Below, in pieces: positions 34,283-45,120 of a stretch of 64,000 bases of DNA. Every line of letters begins with the position of its first letter. Positions within the stretch are counted from its first letter, which is position 1. The notes under the pieces are model-generated. The model did not search any database, was not told the origin of the DNA, and saw nothing but the letters and a program-made list of their open reading frames with translations. The DNA lies in contig CM057452.1 in NCBI GenBank assembly GCA_016271365.2, forward strand, positions 1,245,113,001 to 1,245,177,000, given 5' to 3'. A program made the translations under genes and the position numbers. Source of the DNA: Neoceratodus forsteri (lineage: Eukaryota > Chordata > Ceratodontiformes > Ceratodontidae).

Positions 34283-35420
34283 GGGAAGTGTCTCTGGTGT
34301 GGGAGTGGCTATCAGTCGGTATCTGTGGTATGTGTTGTTCTCTGTGCATTGCATTACTGTGTGCAGTGGTCCATGGTGCCTGCTCTGTGTCCATTGTGCC
34401 CCTGTCAACCCATCCTTGGCCTGTGCAGCTGACACCCTTGCATGTCTGTGGCCTGCGAGGTCTGCTGCCTTGTCAGTGGTGGCTGTCCCTGCAGGTCATC
34501 CATTGTGACTGTCACAATGCTATGTTGCCTCCTGTCAATGGTGTGGTGTATGTTTGCCTCGGGTGACACTATGGCCTCCGCAGTTTCTGTCCCACCTCCA
34601 TGCTGTGGCTTGTGTGTATTGCAGGGGCTGTGCACCACTGTCTGTGACATTGTGATCCATGCATCTGCTGGTGGCATACAGGGCCACAGTTCATGCACAG
34701 GGTGGGTGTCACCCCTGTGCTATGAGGGACTGCAGGCTGTGTGTGCACAGTTTTCATGGGCCCACACTGGGGGCTTGGTTGCCACGATACTGCGTCCCTG
34801 TGTTAGTGTCCCCGTGGGTATGAGTGTGTGTTTGCCCCTGCACTGTGTTGCATCCAGTGTGCTGCATGCTTCCACACACCACTGTGGGTGTCTGTGCTGG
34901 CTGCTGTGTCTCATGGTGGGTCTGGCTTGTATGGTTCTGTGGTACACGAGGTTGCAGTGTGGCAGTGGGGGGGTGGTGGTATGCATGGGGATTCCCGTAG
35001 TGGTGGTCACTGCTCATGGGGGGTGTCTTGGGGTCCCGGTGCAGGGTGTGCTGTGCAGGGGGGCTGCTGTGCCATGGGGTGGTCCGCCCTCCTGTGTGTG
35101 CAGTCTCAGCTTGCGGTGGGTGTGCTGGGGCACCATGGCCCAGCTGTGCTTTGTTTGCTTGTCCCCATGGTCTGATGGCTGTTCCATCCCTCCCCCAGTT
35201 ATGCTGTGCTTGGGGTGTGGGGGTACATTGTTAGTTCTGCAGTGTGTCCCTGTGCCCATCTGTGGCATGGGTGGTGGGCCCCTGCCTACCTCTCTGGTTG
35301 TGCAGTTCCATTGGTTTGCTTCTGGGGGGCTCCCTGCTTGCACTATGGCACCTCTGGGCTGCTCAGCTGGGCAGCCCTTGTTGTGCCATAGTACATCATC
35401 TCTGCTCAGCTTCCCCTTCC
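34010..35420. other. TG-rich non-coding stretch of Harbinger
   Basis: It contains a (TG)n run at 34254-34282 and long GT/GC-biased sequence. A 330-codon open frame on plus (34442-35434) is Cys/Val/Leu-rich with no domain. Several other frames are also open, so I treat it as compositional. Confidence 0.6.
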
Positions 35421-35424
35421 TGGT

Positions 35425-35438
35425 TGCGCTATAGCGCA
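35425..35438. promoter_or_regulatory. 14-bp palindrome near the right Harbinger end
   Basis: TGCGCTATAGCGCA is a perfect palindrome 146 bases from the right end, followed by GTGCGATATTCAG. It belongs to the same GCGC/ATATTC motif group found at the left end and in the divergent promoter. Confidence 0.65.
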
Positions 35439-35589
35439 GATTGTGCGATATTCAGATGCTGGCTTGTTGCGCAATTTGGCTTGCTCCATGTTTGAATATT
35501 GCGTCTATTGCACATGTGCGCAATGGACTTGTGCTTGCTCCTGCTGTTGCGCACTTTTTGGGAGCAGTTTGAATATCCGGCCCCTGTAT

Positions 35590-35620
35590 GTTTTGTTATA
35601 AAAAGAACAGAGCACACTGT
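35590..35620 (+). repeat. About 33-bp repeat unit R2, right flank of Harbinger
   Basis: TTTTGTTATAAAAAGAACAG then AGCACACTGT. It lies between the Harbinger end and the start of the next MITE. Confidence 0.85.
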
Positions 35621-36329
35621 GGATCCCATTTTCAAAACCTGGCGTGTAGTATATACTGTATGCTGCCAATGACAGTTCAGTCGGTGGGCAGCCTTGGAGG
35701 TGTGCAGAGGGCTGTGCTGCTTGCCGGCTGACTGGCCATGCTGGGACAGGGTGAGTGGGGTGGGACATGGGTGCCTGAGTGGGTGGTGGGGTGAGGGGGT
35801 CACTACACTATGGAAAAGGGGTATGGTGTCTTGCACAACAATTGGGTTTGCTAGATGGGGGGCAACTAGACCACCAGGGCTGTTCTGGTAACATTGTTTA
35901 TTTACTGACATCACGACTGGGGTTCAGGGATGGGAGGGGGATTCCACTAGACTACCAGGAACTGTGGGGACAATTTTATTTTAAATGTGTACACCGCAAT
36001 CGGGGATCAGGGATGGCGGGGTGCCACTTGGCTGCAGGGGCTGGCAGCTGCTGTGCTGCTGTGTGCAGTATAGCAACCTGCCTGTGGGTGGCCTAGACTT
36101 AGGCATGGTTCTTCCATGCCTAACTTTCTGTGGCACATCTCTGAGATGTGGGGCAGCTGTGCCACACATTTCTGCTGAATATGGGGATGTGACGCATATT
36201 CATGGGAATGCCCCTTCAAGATGCGCTGCATACGTTATAACTGCACTTAGGTGCAGCTGGAGATGAGCGACACATCTCCTCCCCTTGAATATTGTACTGC
36301 GGTGCATTTCTTGAAAATGCCCCCCCCCA
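35621..36329. mobile_element. Harbinger-like MITE
   Basis: The left end GGATCCCATTTTCAAAA faces the right end, which reads on the other strand GGGGCATTTTCAAGAAATG. The second copy at 55.45 kb has GGGATGGGCATTTTCAAA, a better match to the left end. There is no coding capacity. It sits between repeat units R2 and R3. A 3-bp target duplication could not be confirmed. Confidence 0.55.
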
Positions 36330-36393
36330 TTTTGTTTTAAAAAGAACAGATACACATTGTACGTTTTGTTATAAAAAGAACAGATACACACTG
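36330..36393 (+). repeat. Two tandem about 33-bp units (R3, R4)
   Basis: TAAAAAGAACAGATACACAT and TATAAAAAGAACAGATACAC in adjacent units, ending at 36393. The same pair is present at 55455-55519 in copy B. Confidence 0.85.
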
Positions 36394-36521
36394 CTCATAT
36401 TTCACAATATTTTAGAGGCTTTACATTACATCTGAATAAAAGTAACAGAACCAAAGGCCTCATCTGCATTTTGTGGACTGCAGAATTAGTACTGTAGTCT
36501 CACAGCACACAAGTTAGTCCT

Positions 36522-39182
36522 ATTTATTTATTTATTTGTAATATCGGAAGACCTTTGAGCGTGAGCTCTTTTACAAAGGTTCCACGTCATGGTGGATAAA
36601 TAATACAAGAGACAAATACAGTAGTTACAGGTTCAGAACAAATACAGTTATTACAAGGGTTCAGCACATTAGGCAATTAAAGAGTAGTACATGAGAAGTT
36701 AGACAAACACTGGAAAACAAAGCAATTGTAAGAGGATATAGGTTATGTCTTGGATGATTCTCTGGGTGGCTCAGCCCTGGAGACCAGGAAAAGTCCATTG
36801 ATAGACTATGGTTGGGAAAGTGGGAGAGGGGGGGTTTGGGGGGGGCAGTATGCAGTGCGGTAAGGAGGATTAATAGCTTACTAGTGCTCCTGGCTAGGCT
36901 GGGATGAGGGCTAGTTTTTCTAGGTATCTGTGCTGGGTTTAGCCGGAGGTGTTGGTTAGTCTTTCAAGTTTGGCCTGAGAAACAGGTGCATTGTAAGCTA
37001 GAATTTAGGTGCTGTTTGAGGCCTGTTTTGAACTGTGGCAGGCTGTGTGTTTGTAGTTTCCGAGGAGTTCATTTAGCCAGAGGGGGGTTCAGTAGGAGAA
37101 AGTGCGCTGTCCAAGTGAGGTTCACCAGAATGGGATGAACAGTGCTCCATTCTTCCTCCCTCTGGTGATGTGGGATGAGAGAGAGGCCTCTTTTCTATGC
37201 AGAGTGGGGTTTTTCCGAGGAGTGACTTCTTACCCAGTAGACAGGTTTGGTATTTGAGCCTGTATTTTAGGTTAAGCCAGTTTGTATGCTCATATAGGAT
37301 GCAAGTGTGAGTGTAATGGTCTGCGCACAGGGTCAGGCGGCATGCCTTATTTAATGCAATTTGGACCCTGCTGAGTGTAGTATCAGTGGCAGTTCCATAG
37401 CCCACTAGCCCGTAGTCTATCATGGGGAGTGTTGAGCTGGAGACTGAGATTCATAGTGCTTCCAGAGTGAGGGATTTCTTATGTCTATAGAGGACCCCGA
37501 TCTTTGTATTTACTGATCTGACAAGGGAGTCAATATGGTTTGTATAAGTGAGAGAGTCATCAATGGTGACCCCTAGGTACTTAAACGATTGTACCTGCTC
37601 AATCTGCTCACCAGCATTATTGGTGATTTCGAGGGGAGTGAGCCTGCATTTAGTGTAGGGGCTGGAATGGAGCATGGCCTTGGTTTTCTTGTAGTTTAGT
37701 AGCAGCTTTTTCCTACAGAACCAGTCCTCAAGTTTGTTGAAAGAAGTCTGTAGTTCTGTTTGTAGGGTAGCCTGGGAGGTGCCACTACTCAGCAGCACAG
37801 CATCGTCCACATACAGGATGAGATTGGTGTCACAGGCCATGGGCAATTCATTAACAAAGAGGCTGAAAAGCAAGGAACCTAGGATTGATCCTTGAGGAAC
37901 TCCTAGGAGTACATCTCTGGAGCTGAATAACGTCTGCCCGATTTTGACTTGCTGATTCCTTTGTGATAGGTAATCATTGAACCAATTCAGGGCATTTGGA
38001 GCCACTCCCAGTCATTGGAGCTGGAATACCAGTAAAGGGTGGTTGACAGTGTCGAAGGCTTTAGTTAGGTCTATGAAGATGGACCCCATCAATTTGCCTT
38101 CATCCAGCGCCTTGTGAGCATAGTCAGAGTATGCCAGCAGTGCTGTGATGGTACTGTGTTTTTGCCAGAAACCATGTTGATTTGGGCAGAGTAGATTGTA
38201 CTTGTTGAGGTATTCTAGGAGTTGGTTTGCCATGATTTTTTTCCAGAGCTTTGGATAGTGGGAAGAGGATAGATATTGGCCTGTAGTTAGATACCAGTGC
38301 CTTGTCACCATTCTTGTACACTGGAGTTACCAGGGCTTGCTTCCAAACCTCCGGGAATTGAGCTAGGGCCAAGGTTTGTTAAATAGCATTGTAATGGGTT
38401 TGATCAGAACATCAAAGATCAGTGATAGTATCTTCATATCTAGCCCGTCACTCTCCAACCTAGTTTTTCCTAGAACTTTTCTGACCAGTGTTAGGGCCTC
38501 CTTTGCCGTCACCTTCTTAAAGTAGAAAGCTTAGTGGTTAGTAGTGGTTAGGTTGGCCCAACCTTGGTCCTCCACTGGCAGGAGGTAGTCTGGGGGTAGT
38601 ACTGGGGAAAGGTCAGTAAAGACCTGGTTAAAAGCATCAGCAATGGCTAGAGGATCTGTTGAGGGTGCGTTATTGATATTGAGCATTGTAGGATTCAGCT
38701 TCTGGTCTTTGCCTAGGGTGTTCTTGAGGTTGTCCCAAAACCTCTTTCCATCTCCCCAAGCATTGTTGAGCTGGGTCTTATGGAAGCTGGGCTTCGCGAG
38801 CCTGATAAGTTTGGTGCACTGATTTCTAGCAGTTTTGTAACGTAGGTCGTGCTTACAGCCAGAGTTTAAGACTTTGATCCAGAGGCAGTCCCTTTCTTTT
38901 AGGAGAGAGAGAGAGAGGAGCTGACCATTCAGCCAGCCGTTCTCCACTCCTCGAATTTTCCGTTTAGTGCGTGGGGCATGGATGTCACAGATGGAGTTGA
39001 AACCCTCCGTGAAAAAGCTGAGTGCCTGGTCCAGTGTGGGTGCCTTGTGTATGGGGGACCAGTTTGTAGGCAGACAGTGCTGATTTGAGGGAACCAAGTT
39101 TGCCTTTTCGCAGGACCATGCTCTCGATGAGATGTGGTGGCCTTTTGGCAATTTTAGTGGTCCAGAGAAAGGAGATCGATGA
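36522..39182 (-). mobile_element. 5'-truncated L2/Rex-like LINE inserted in copy A
   Basis: The uninterrupted site is visible in copy B (AGTCCTAAATATATTAATAG at 55648). In copy A, AGTCCTA is followed by TTTATTTATTTATTTG, the reversed tail, and the other flank resumes with TTAATAGAAAC at 39183. The intervening AAATATA is missing, so this insertion made a small target deletion rather than a clear duplication. The 5' part, including the endonuclease and leader, is absent. Confidence 0.88.
37073..39151 (-). pseudogene. L2/Rex-like LINE RT relic
   Basis: The linker (39151-38531) includes ENGWLNGQLLSLSLLKERDC and FWDNLKNTLG. RT fingers contain KQALVTPVYKNGDKALVSNY (38335-38275), NQHGFWQKHSTITALLAYSD and FIDLTKAFDTVNHPLL (38311-38030). 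After a frame break, the palm reads WFNDYLSQRNQQVKIGQ, GVPQGSILGSLLFSLFVNEL and YVDD (about 37822-37810), then KYLGVTIDDSLTYTNHIDSL (38005-37451). The C-terminal part starts MIDYGLVGYGTATDTTLSRV (37423). The catalytic box is YVDDAV. Only a few frameshifts, so it is fairly young. Confidence 0.85.
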
Positions 39183-40205
39183 TTAATAGAAACTCACGGG
39201 CCAGGAAATTGGTAGCTCAGAAAGAATGTCCACTGAACTCTTGCTCTTGAAACAAATTAGTCCTGGAACAAACACCAGATACACTGGAACAAGCATGAAG
39301 CACGTAATGAGTTCTAAAACATGTTCCAATATACTAGATGATGGATGGAGGCACACACCTGTTCGCTCTTCACAAACTATGACTCCACTGGCTACATGAG
39401 GTATGTGTCCAGTTGAGAGCAACAGAGATTCAAAGAACAGAAAAGTTGTCAGTTCTGGCAAAGTGTTATTGTTCCTATGGTGCAACCTGCCTTATTCAAA
39501 CTTCCCACACTACATGACCCCCATAGCACTGGCAATGTGCTATGGGTCATTTAAATCTTATTATGGCCTCATTATAGGTCAAGGAGCAAACAGTCTCAAA
39601 CAGGATAGCACCAGGAGCACCTGTATCATGCCATGCACAATACATGGATGCACCCCTTCCCCATGCCCAGTACGTCAAAGGTGCATTAGCACTCTCAGCA
39701 TGCTGTATGGATGGGTAAAATACCATACTCTAGCAAAACAGCAGTCTCCAAATCTAGTCCAGTCTTGATGACAGAGACAATATACAGATAATCAATATTC
39801 TACCATACTGTAACTCTATATCACTATGAGCCCTTCACCACTCCCTGCGTGGCCCAGAGATGGCAGATGGAACTTACCCACCACACACCACCACCACCAG
39901 CCACCATCTCCTGTACACTGCCTTTGTGATAGGAACAAATTCTGAATGTGTGCATATAGCTCACGTATACAGACATTAAAAAAAAATCATGTACACCAGT
40001 ATACTATCCATATCTTACATACTATATATAACTAATATCAGAATGACACCAAATGTCAGGGAGGGTGTCTTAGATATGACCCCCCCATGAACATGTGAAT
40101 GGGACCACTACACAGCAAACAAAAAAATGGCTTTGGTGGTCACCTGTTCATCTCAAAAAGCCATATTTCTGGTTGATGTTCAAGGGTCCTAATTAAATGT
40201 AATGT

Positions 40206-40451
40206 CTTTTGGCACTGGCCCTGGGCTGTCCTTCACTCCTGTGTGAAAGCAGATCAGCAGTACTTGTTCAGCACCTCCACTTTTTCATCACTTTTTTCTG
40301 ACCAACCCCCTCTTTTTAACCTGACTACTTCATCTTCAGTATCCCTCTTCTCCAATATATATTCGAAGACTGCTTTCTCATCTGATTTTACTCCCTGTGC
40401 CAGCCATACATCCCTAGCAGCCTTTGCCTTTCTGATCACTCTATTCACCAC
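40206..40451 (-). pseudogene. CR1 relic, linker part left of the hAT element (copy A)
   Basis: The minus-strand peptide reads RVIRKAKAARDVWLAQGVKS, YILEKRDTEDEVVRLKRGG and DEKVEVLNKY, typical of the linker before the CR1 RT. It is cut at 40206 by the copy-A deletion and at 40451 by the hAT insertion. The matching part on the other side of hAT is 45421-46255. Confidence 0.75.
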
Positions 40452-40699
40452 TAAAGATGCAGCAAAGTTAAATTCCGCCCATGAAGTAGATGCGAAGTAG
40501 CCAACTTTGAGTTATTTTCAGGCTACGCAAAGTGCCATTAATAAATGCTACTTCGCCACTTCACCTTGTAATAATGCTGACAATGACTTTGTCTTGCTCA
40601 CTCCACCTTACTTCGCTTTAAAGGCGGAGTGAGAATTCACAGGCAGCCCACACACACACCACATGGCTTACACAGCCTAGGTCACCCCCGGCCCCAATT

Positions 40700-41268
40700 G
40701 TGCAGCAGCAGCAGCCCCTGACTCCAACAACACCTGGGGCTCCCCTCCCACCTGTGCCTGGTCCTCCCTGCACCTTATTAGTGTGGGAGTTCTTTACTAC
40801 ACTGCCTGACGACAGCAGTGTAGTGAAATGTAATCTGTGCGGTGTGGAGGTGCACTGTGACCCTAAAGGAACTCACCTTGGCACAGGTGGTCAGAGCACC
40901 CACCTGTAAAACCACCACCGTGTACAGTGGCAGGCCAAGATTGCAGAATAGGGCAGTAATGCACCTGCTGGCCCTGCTGGGGAAGAGGGGGCAGCATGAC
41001 ATCTACCTGTGCATAGTGGTGTGAAGTGAGGGAGGGACATGCATCAAACAGCTGCTCCACCATCATCACAACCTGCAGCAGGTGACAGTGGAAACCCTGT
41101 CCAACTACCTGCCACACAGGCTGATTTTGCCTGATGTGGAGTGAGTTGGAGGCTGTTAACCCACGTCGTGACAACATTGAGCAGCAGCTGCAGTGAATTA
41201 AGGGACATCAGCTACAAATTATGGGGATGCTCCAGCTGCTTCTGTCCCATCAAAACGGTGATCATTAG
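40700..41268 (+). pseudogene. BED zinc-finger protein relic inside hAT (copy A)
   Basis: A BED-type finger reads VWEFFTTLPDDSSVVKCNLC with Cys-x2-Cys, then THLGTGG and a His at HLxNHH, ending near 40930. BED fingers are the DNA-binding heads of hAT transposases. Instead of an RNase H-like domain, a short frame-shifted tail follows, ending NIEQQLQ.IKGHQLQIMGML and LLLSHQNGDH then a stop near 41268. The same tail is unbroken in copy B. It could be a short accessory BED/coiled-coil protein or a deletion product. Broken by stops here. Confidence 0.5.
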
Positions 41269-41280
41269 TTTTAGTTTGTC

Positions 41281-43440
41281 CTTGCACCCACCACCCTCTG
41301 TGTGAAAACAATAGTTCCTGATGTTGCCCTTGATCTGACCCCCCCCCAATATTCAAATTTTGGGCCCTTCCTCATGCACATCTCTTTTTCTGGATGATGC
41401 TACCCTCTTGTATGTTGTTGATTCCCTTTTGAAACTTGAAAGTTTCTATCATGCCCCCCCCCACGTTTGTATGTAAGGTCCTTTAGTGTCTCATCATCTG
41501 ACTTCATTCTGGTGCATACCCTTCAACAATTTAATTGCCCTTCTTTGTACAGCCTCCATCCTGTGTATATCCTTGCAGAGATATGCTCTCATCACTGCAC
41601 GCTGTACCTAAGATGAGGTCTTACCAAATATATGTACATACGGATAACAACATCCATTTTTGGACTTCATTTTAATGTGATGGCCCCCAATGAATCCCCA
41701 GTGTAACCCCTAGATGGCGCTATCCCAGGGGCTACTACCCCTGCCTGATTTGCCACTAACAGGTTGAGGGGCCTGGATCCAATGGCGGGTGCCTCCACCC
41801 AGAGGTCGGGGTTTGCAATAATTGAACTTACTTGGTCACAGCCCTCTGGGACACTGCAACCCCCCTTTCTTCCCACTAGTGGCCCACACAATATATCAGA
41901 ATTACCTTCACAGTATACACTTACCCCCAGGACTAGTTCCGGCACTGGGATCTCCTGTGAAATAAGATACAGTGCAACAATCACAGTACAGTACTTTAAC
42001 ATAGACAAATACCTCAGGCAGTATAACTTTGCTGAAACAAGCAGCTCTGATTTATTTAGGGGGATATAACAAGGACAGGGGAAAATCAGGTTAATTAACT
42101 TATCACTTTACTATCTACCTATGGCTCTGTGACAGGCCTATCCTACCAGTTACTGTCCTGGGTACCCAAGCCCTAGTGGCTAGTCCAAACCGTGGCAGCT
42201 GGTAGGGGCCCTTTCACAGTGAAAAGAAAAATTAGTTTAAACAGTCAGCAGTACAGTGATTCCATTTGGATTTAATGGCAATTCAACAGGGGCGACCTGA
42301 ATTAATACTCGACCTCCAAACAAGATAGGGTCCTTCAACATCAGCAGGGCTGCTCTTGAGCTCCACGAGACTCTTCACACATTTATATGGTAAAGAAAGT
42401 ACTATACCAGGCAGGCTGCTTCTCTATCCGATCACAATTACTGCACAATACCGGGAGAACACACAGCAGATTCAGTTCCTGACAGACCGAGTGCAATTCA
42501 ACAATTTCTCCAGTCTTCTACAGGGTGAGCCTGGTTTCTACTCTTCAGAGATCCTTTGATTCTTTTCACAGGACAGTTCAGTCCTAACAAGCAGTTACAC
42601 AAGCTGCAGACTGGAACTCTGGGCCTTACACACGTTTTTGACTGAAACTGTGCACTGAAGGAGCACAGGGTTTCTTTCCCTTCACTGCCAGAGCTAAACT
42701 GAAACTCCAACAGACAAAACTGGGCACTTCCTTTGAGTTCCTCCCAGTTCTTGACTGGATTGGCTGTCACTCACAATAGACTGCTGCTGTTGGTCCAAAA
42801 GGTGCGAAGTCTAAACTACATCTCCCAGAGTCACTGCCCATACAATCCTCTTGTGGCTGGCTCAGATTATGAGTCAAGTTCTGATTCATCAAGGCACCAT
42901 TTAGAGCTAGCTTACCCCACATGATTGGTCCAGTTCAGCAGTTCAAAACCAGAATGGGGAACTAGGCAGACACAGTTCTGACTGCAAAGAAACAGGTTAG
43001 ACAAACTGTAATTTCATTATTACTGTAAATGATTTCTGGCAAACAGTTACATCTTTCAGATAGGTTCCCTTTGCACTCCTAGTGACTGCAAAATGGAGTG
43101 AATTGGCAGCAGTTCAGTGGTACTCAAACAGAGAAGCACACAGTCCCCCATACAAACTAATTATGTCTGCAAGCAGACAGCTCTTAAAGAGACAGTACCA
43201 GAGGCTCTAAAAACACTCACTGATAAATGGCTTAAACGACAAACACCATTCAGGCTTGGAGCATTCAAGCAAGCTCCTGGAAGTCTTTTGGGAACCCCCA
43301 TTTGCAGGGGGGTTACACCAGTATACCCCAGCCCTCCTTACTGCCTTCTGGAATTTCTTGCATACATTTAGGTTATCTGACACAGGTCACCGTCCATTTT
43401 TGTTGTTGTTAGTCTCTCTCCCCCATTGTGCACTGTTATG
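41281..43440 (-). pseudogene. CR1 3' fragment nested in hAT, split by a solo LTR
   Basis: On the minus strand the thumb/C-terminal RT peptides VQRRAIKLLKGMHQ and GMIETFKF, and NIQEGSIIQKKR, are readable between 41695 and 41281. It continues on the other side of the LTR (43322-43440). The same fragment is uninterrupted in copy B (62110-62650). Its tail is missing. Confidence 0.65.
41702..43317. mobile_element. Solo LTR, 1.6 kb, with 4-bp target duplication
   Basis: The ends are TGTAACCCC (41702-41710) and GGGGTTACA (43309-43317), a perfect 9-base inverted repeat of TG..CA type. CCAG flanks it on both sides (41698-41701 and 43318-43321). The empty site in copy B reads CCCG in the same context (TATACCCCAGCCC follows). 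A 4-bp duplication suits gamma/epsilon-like endogenous retroviruses or some Gypsy elements. There is no coding region, so internal sequence was lost by LTR recombination. Strand and family not determined. Confidence 0.8.
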
Positions 43441-43676
43441 TGCACCCTCTCTCCCGTGCACTATACCTCTGCTATAATCAGCCAGTGCCAGTTGTATCAA
43501 TGTAATTACCATGGAATTGTAAATGTATGAAATCAATATGTGTAACACTAATGTCAGCTACTTGTATTCTGTAACCTAAAATTGTAATGTTTATCCTCAA
43601 TGTGATGAGGTACCTTTGGAAACGAGCCTCTGGCTCAAAGGTTGTAAACTGATTTACAATAAATCAATGAAAAATT
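43441..43676 (+). mobile_element. LINE 3' tail inserted in copy A, plus strand
   Basis: Copy B lacks this stretch (CTGTTATGTG/TATAATATTA at 62650). It ends CTCTGGCTCAAAGGTTGTAA then TTTACAATAAATCAATGAAA, the tail style of the L2/Rex-like LINEs. It is non-coding and about 236 bases. Confidence 0.7.
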
Positions 43677-43679
43677 TGT

Positions 43680-45120
43680 ATAATGTTAAGTGTGTGTTCC
43701 ATCTTTCTTTCACATAACCTTGTTTACCTCCCAAATATAGTAAGAACCACACCCCAAAACAGCTGAAATAAAATAAAGTACAAAAGTGGTGTCCTTGCCC
43801 TCATTATATTCCTACATAACAAAAACAGAAAGCCAGCACTCCAGACAAATAAATGCCAAGAAAAAATGTTCACTGCTAGCACAAATTTATTGATGGCAAA
43901 ACAAGCCACAAAAATGACCCCTGCACTTCAGTGGTTAGGCCTTCATTAGGGGGCCCCTCTAAAATGGTTAATTGGTCAGAAGTAGAACTTGGGGCAGCAG
44001 TACTCATGCCAGCAGCAACTGTACTAACATCACCAGAAGGGACAACATCATCTCCTTCAACTATCAGTGAAGCAACAAGATTGTGCTGTAAAAAACTTGA
44101 TGGAGAAATTTACTGACATCAACTATGCATTTCTGCATACTACGCCAAGCAGTCAACCTTGCCACTGGCAACAGTGCCATAGCCAGAAACAGTTTTGCTT
44201 GCATGTCTCTTTGTAGGCATTTTTGGGGATCACCAAGAAAATTCTAAACAAATTTAGATTTATGAACTTTCAGTCTGGGCTGGTGGATGGGAAACCAAAA
44301 AACAACTGTGGCTTGCAGATGGAGATTGGGCACTAAACAGATGCAAACTCACAGACAGATTCAGATTGCACTGCACACTCAAGAGATGCAGACACAAAGG
44401 CACAACACCCTAACCAGTGCTCACAAGTCAGAAATCCAAATCTAGAAAAGAATAACTTTTGCCGGCTGCGGGAGGTGGGCAGTGCACAGCAGTAACAGTC
44501 CACTACCAAGATACCACAAAGCAGTACAAAATAACACAGATGGATAGCAGGTTCATAGTGCTGCAATTACTGTGTGGCACAATAAAATGTGTCTGATTTG
44601 ATGGCAATGCGTCACACATTCACTCACACACATACACTACAAATAATGTGCAGCAAATTGAAAACTTCAGTAATATAACCACATCTTTTAAACAAACTTA
44701 AATTATGCATTGCACCATAAATAGCAGCAAAAAAATTTCAAAAATTACTGAAAGTATTACTGTGTGTACATGAACACAGTTATACAAGAAAAATATAACC
44801 AAAAAGAAAGACTACTATCTCCCAGTTAATCTACCTCCACCACAGATATGCTCCTCCCCCAAGCACATTTCAAGTGTCTGTCACTATACAGACTGAATGT
44901 TCTAAATTAACATTCAAAATCCACACAAAAATAATAAACATTCGATGATATGAGCACAGTAGGGTTTCCTACAATTGATGTAATAAATTTTGAGCAAACA
45001 AAATGGCTCAAAAAGGCTTTTTGAATGTTCTTTATAGGGTTTGAATCTCATAACTCTGAGAGCAAACTGTCTCCAGCTACCACTACATACACTACACAGA
45101 ACTGAGGCTGTGCAGAACAA
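43680..45120. other. hAT interior without a recognised protein (copy A)
   Basis: This region is conserved with 62660-64000 in copy B. A minus-strand frame starts MPTKRHASKTVSGYGTVAS (about 44222) but soon meets stops. It is rich in Ser/Thr/Ala further on. I cannot assign it. Confidence 0.4.

Larger units (their letters stand above)
28123..35584 (+). mobile_element. PIF/Harbinger DNA transposon, 7.46 kb, three genes
   Basis: The left end GGGCCAGATATTCAAA (28123-28138) pairs with the right end TTTGAATATCCGGCCCC (35568-35584): a 16-base inverted repeat with one mismatch. TGT lies before the left end and after the right end. This gives a 3-bp target duplication, as expected for Harbinger; an alternative reading is CTG with ends shifted by one base. 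The interior carries a HARBI1-type transposase and two Myb/SANT-like proteins, one on each strand. Both ends are rich in GCGCAA/TTGCGC and GATATTC motifs. Many CpGs survive, so it is younger than its surroundings, yet two of its genes have a stop. Confidence 0.9.
36226..45020. repeat. Duplicated segment, copy A
   Basis: It matches 55322-64000 in the same orientation and order, with a few percent mismatch by eye. Matching anchors are CACTTAGGTGCAGCTGGAGA (36240 and 55337), AATAGAAACTCACGGGCCAG (39185 and 55662), CTTTTGGCACTGGCCCTGGG (40206 and 61053), and the hAT start (40452 and 61299). Copy A has extra insertions at 36522-39182, 41702-43321 and 43441-43676, and lacks the 4374 bases at 56679-61052 of copy B. 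Confidence 0.9.

Noticed and set aside
34442..35434. 330-codon open frame on plus inside the Harbinger
   Set aside because: Cys/Val/Leu-rich, no domain, several other frames also open in this GT/GC-biased stretch; composition explains it.
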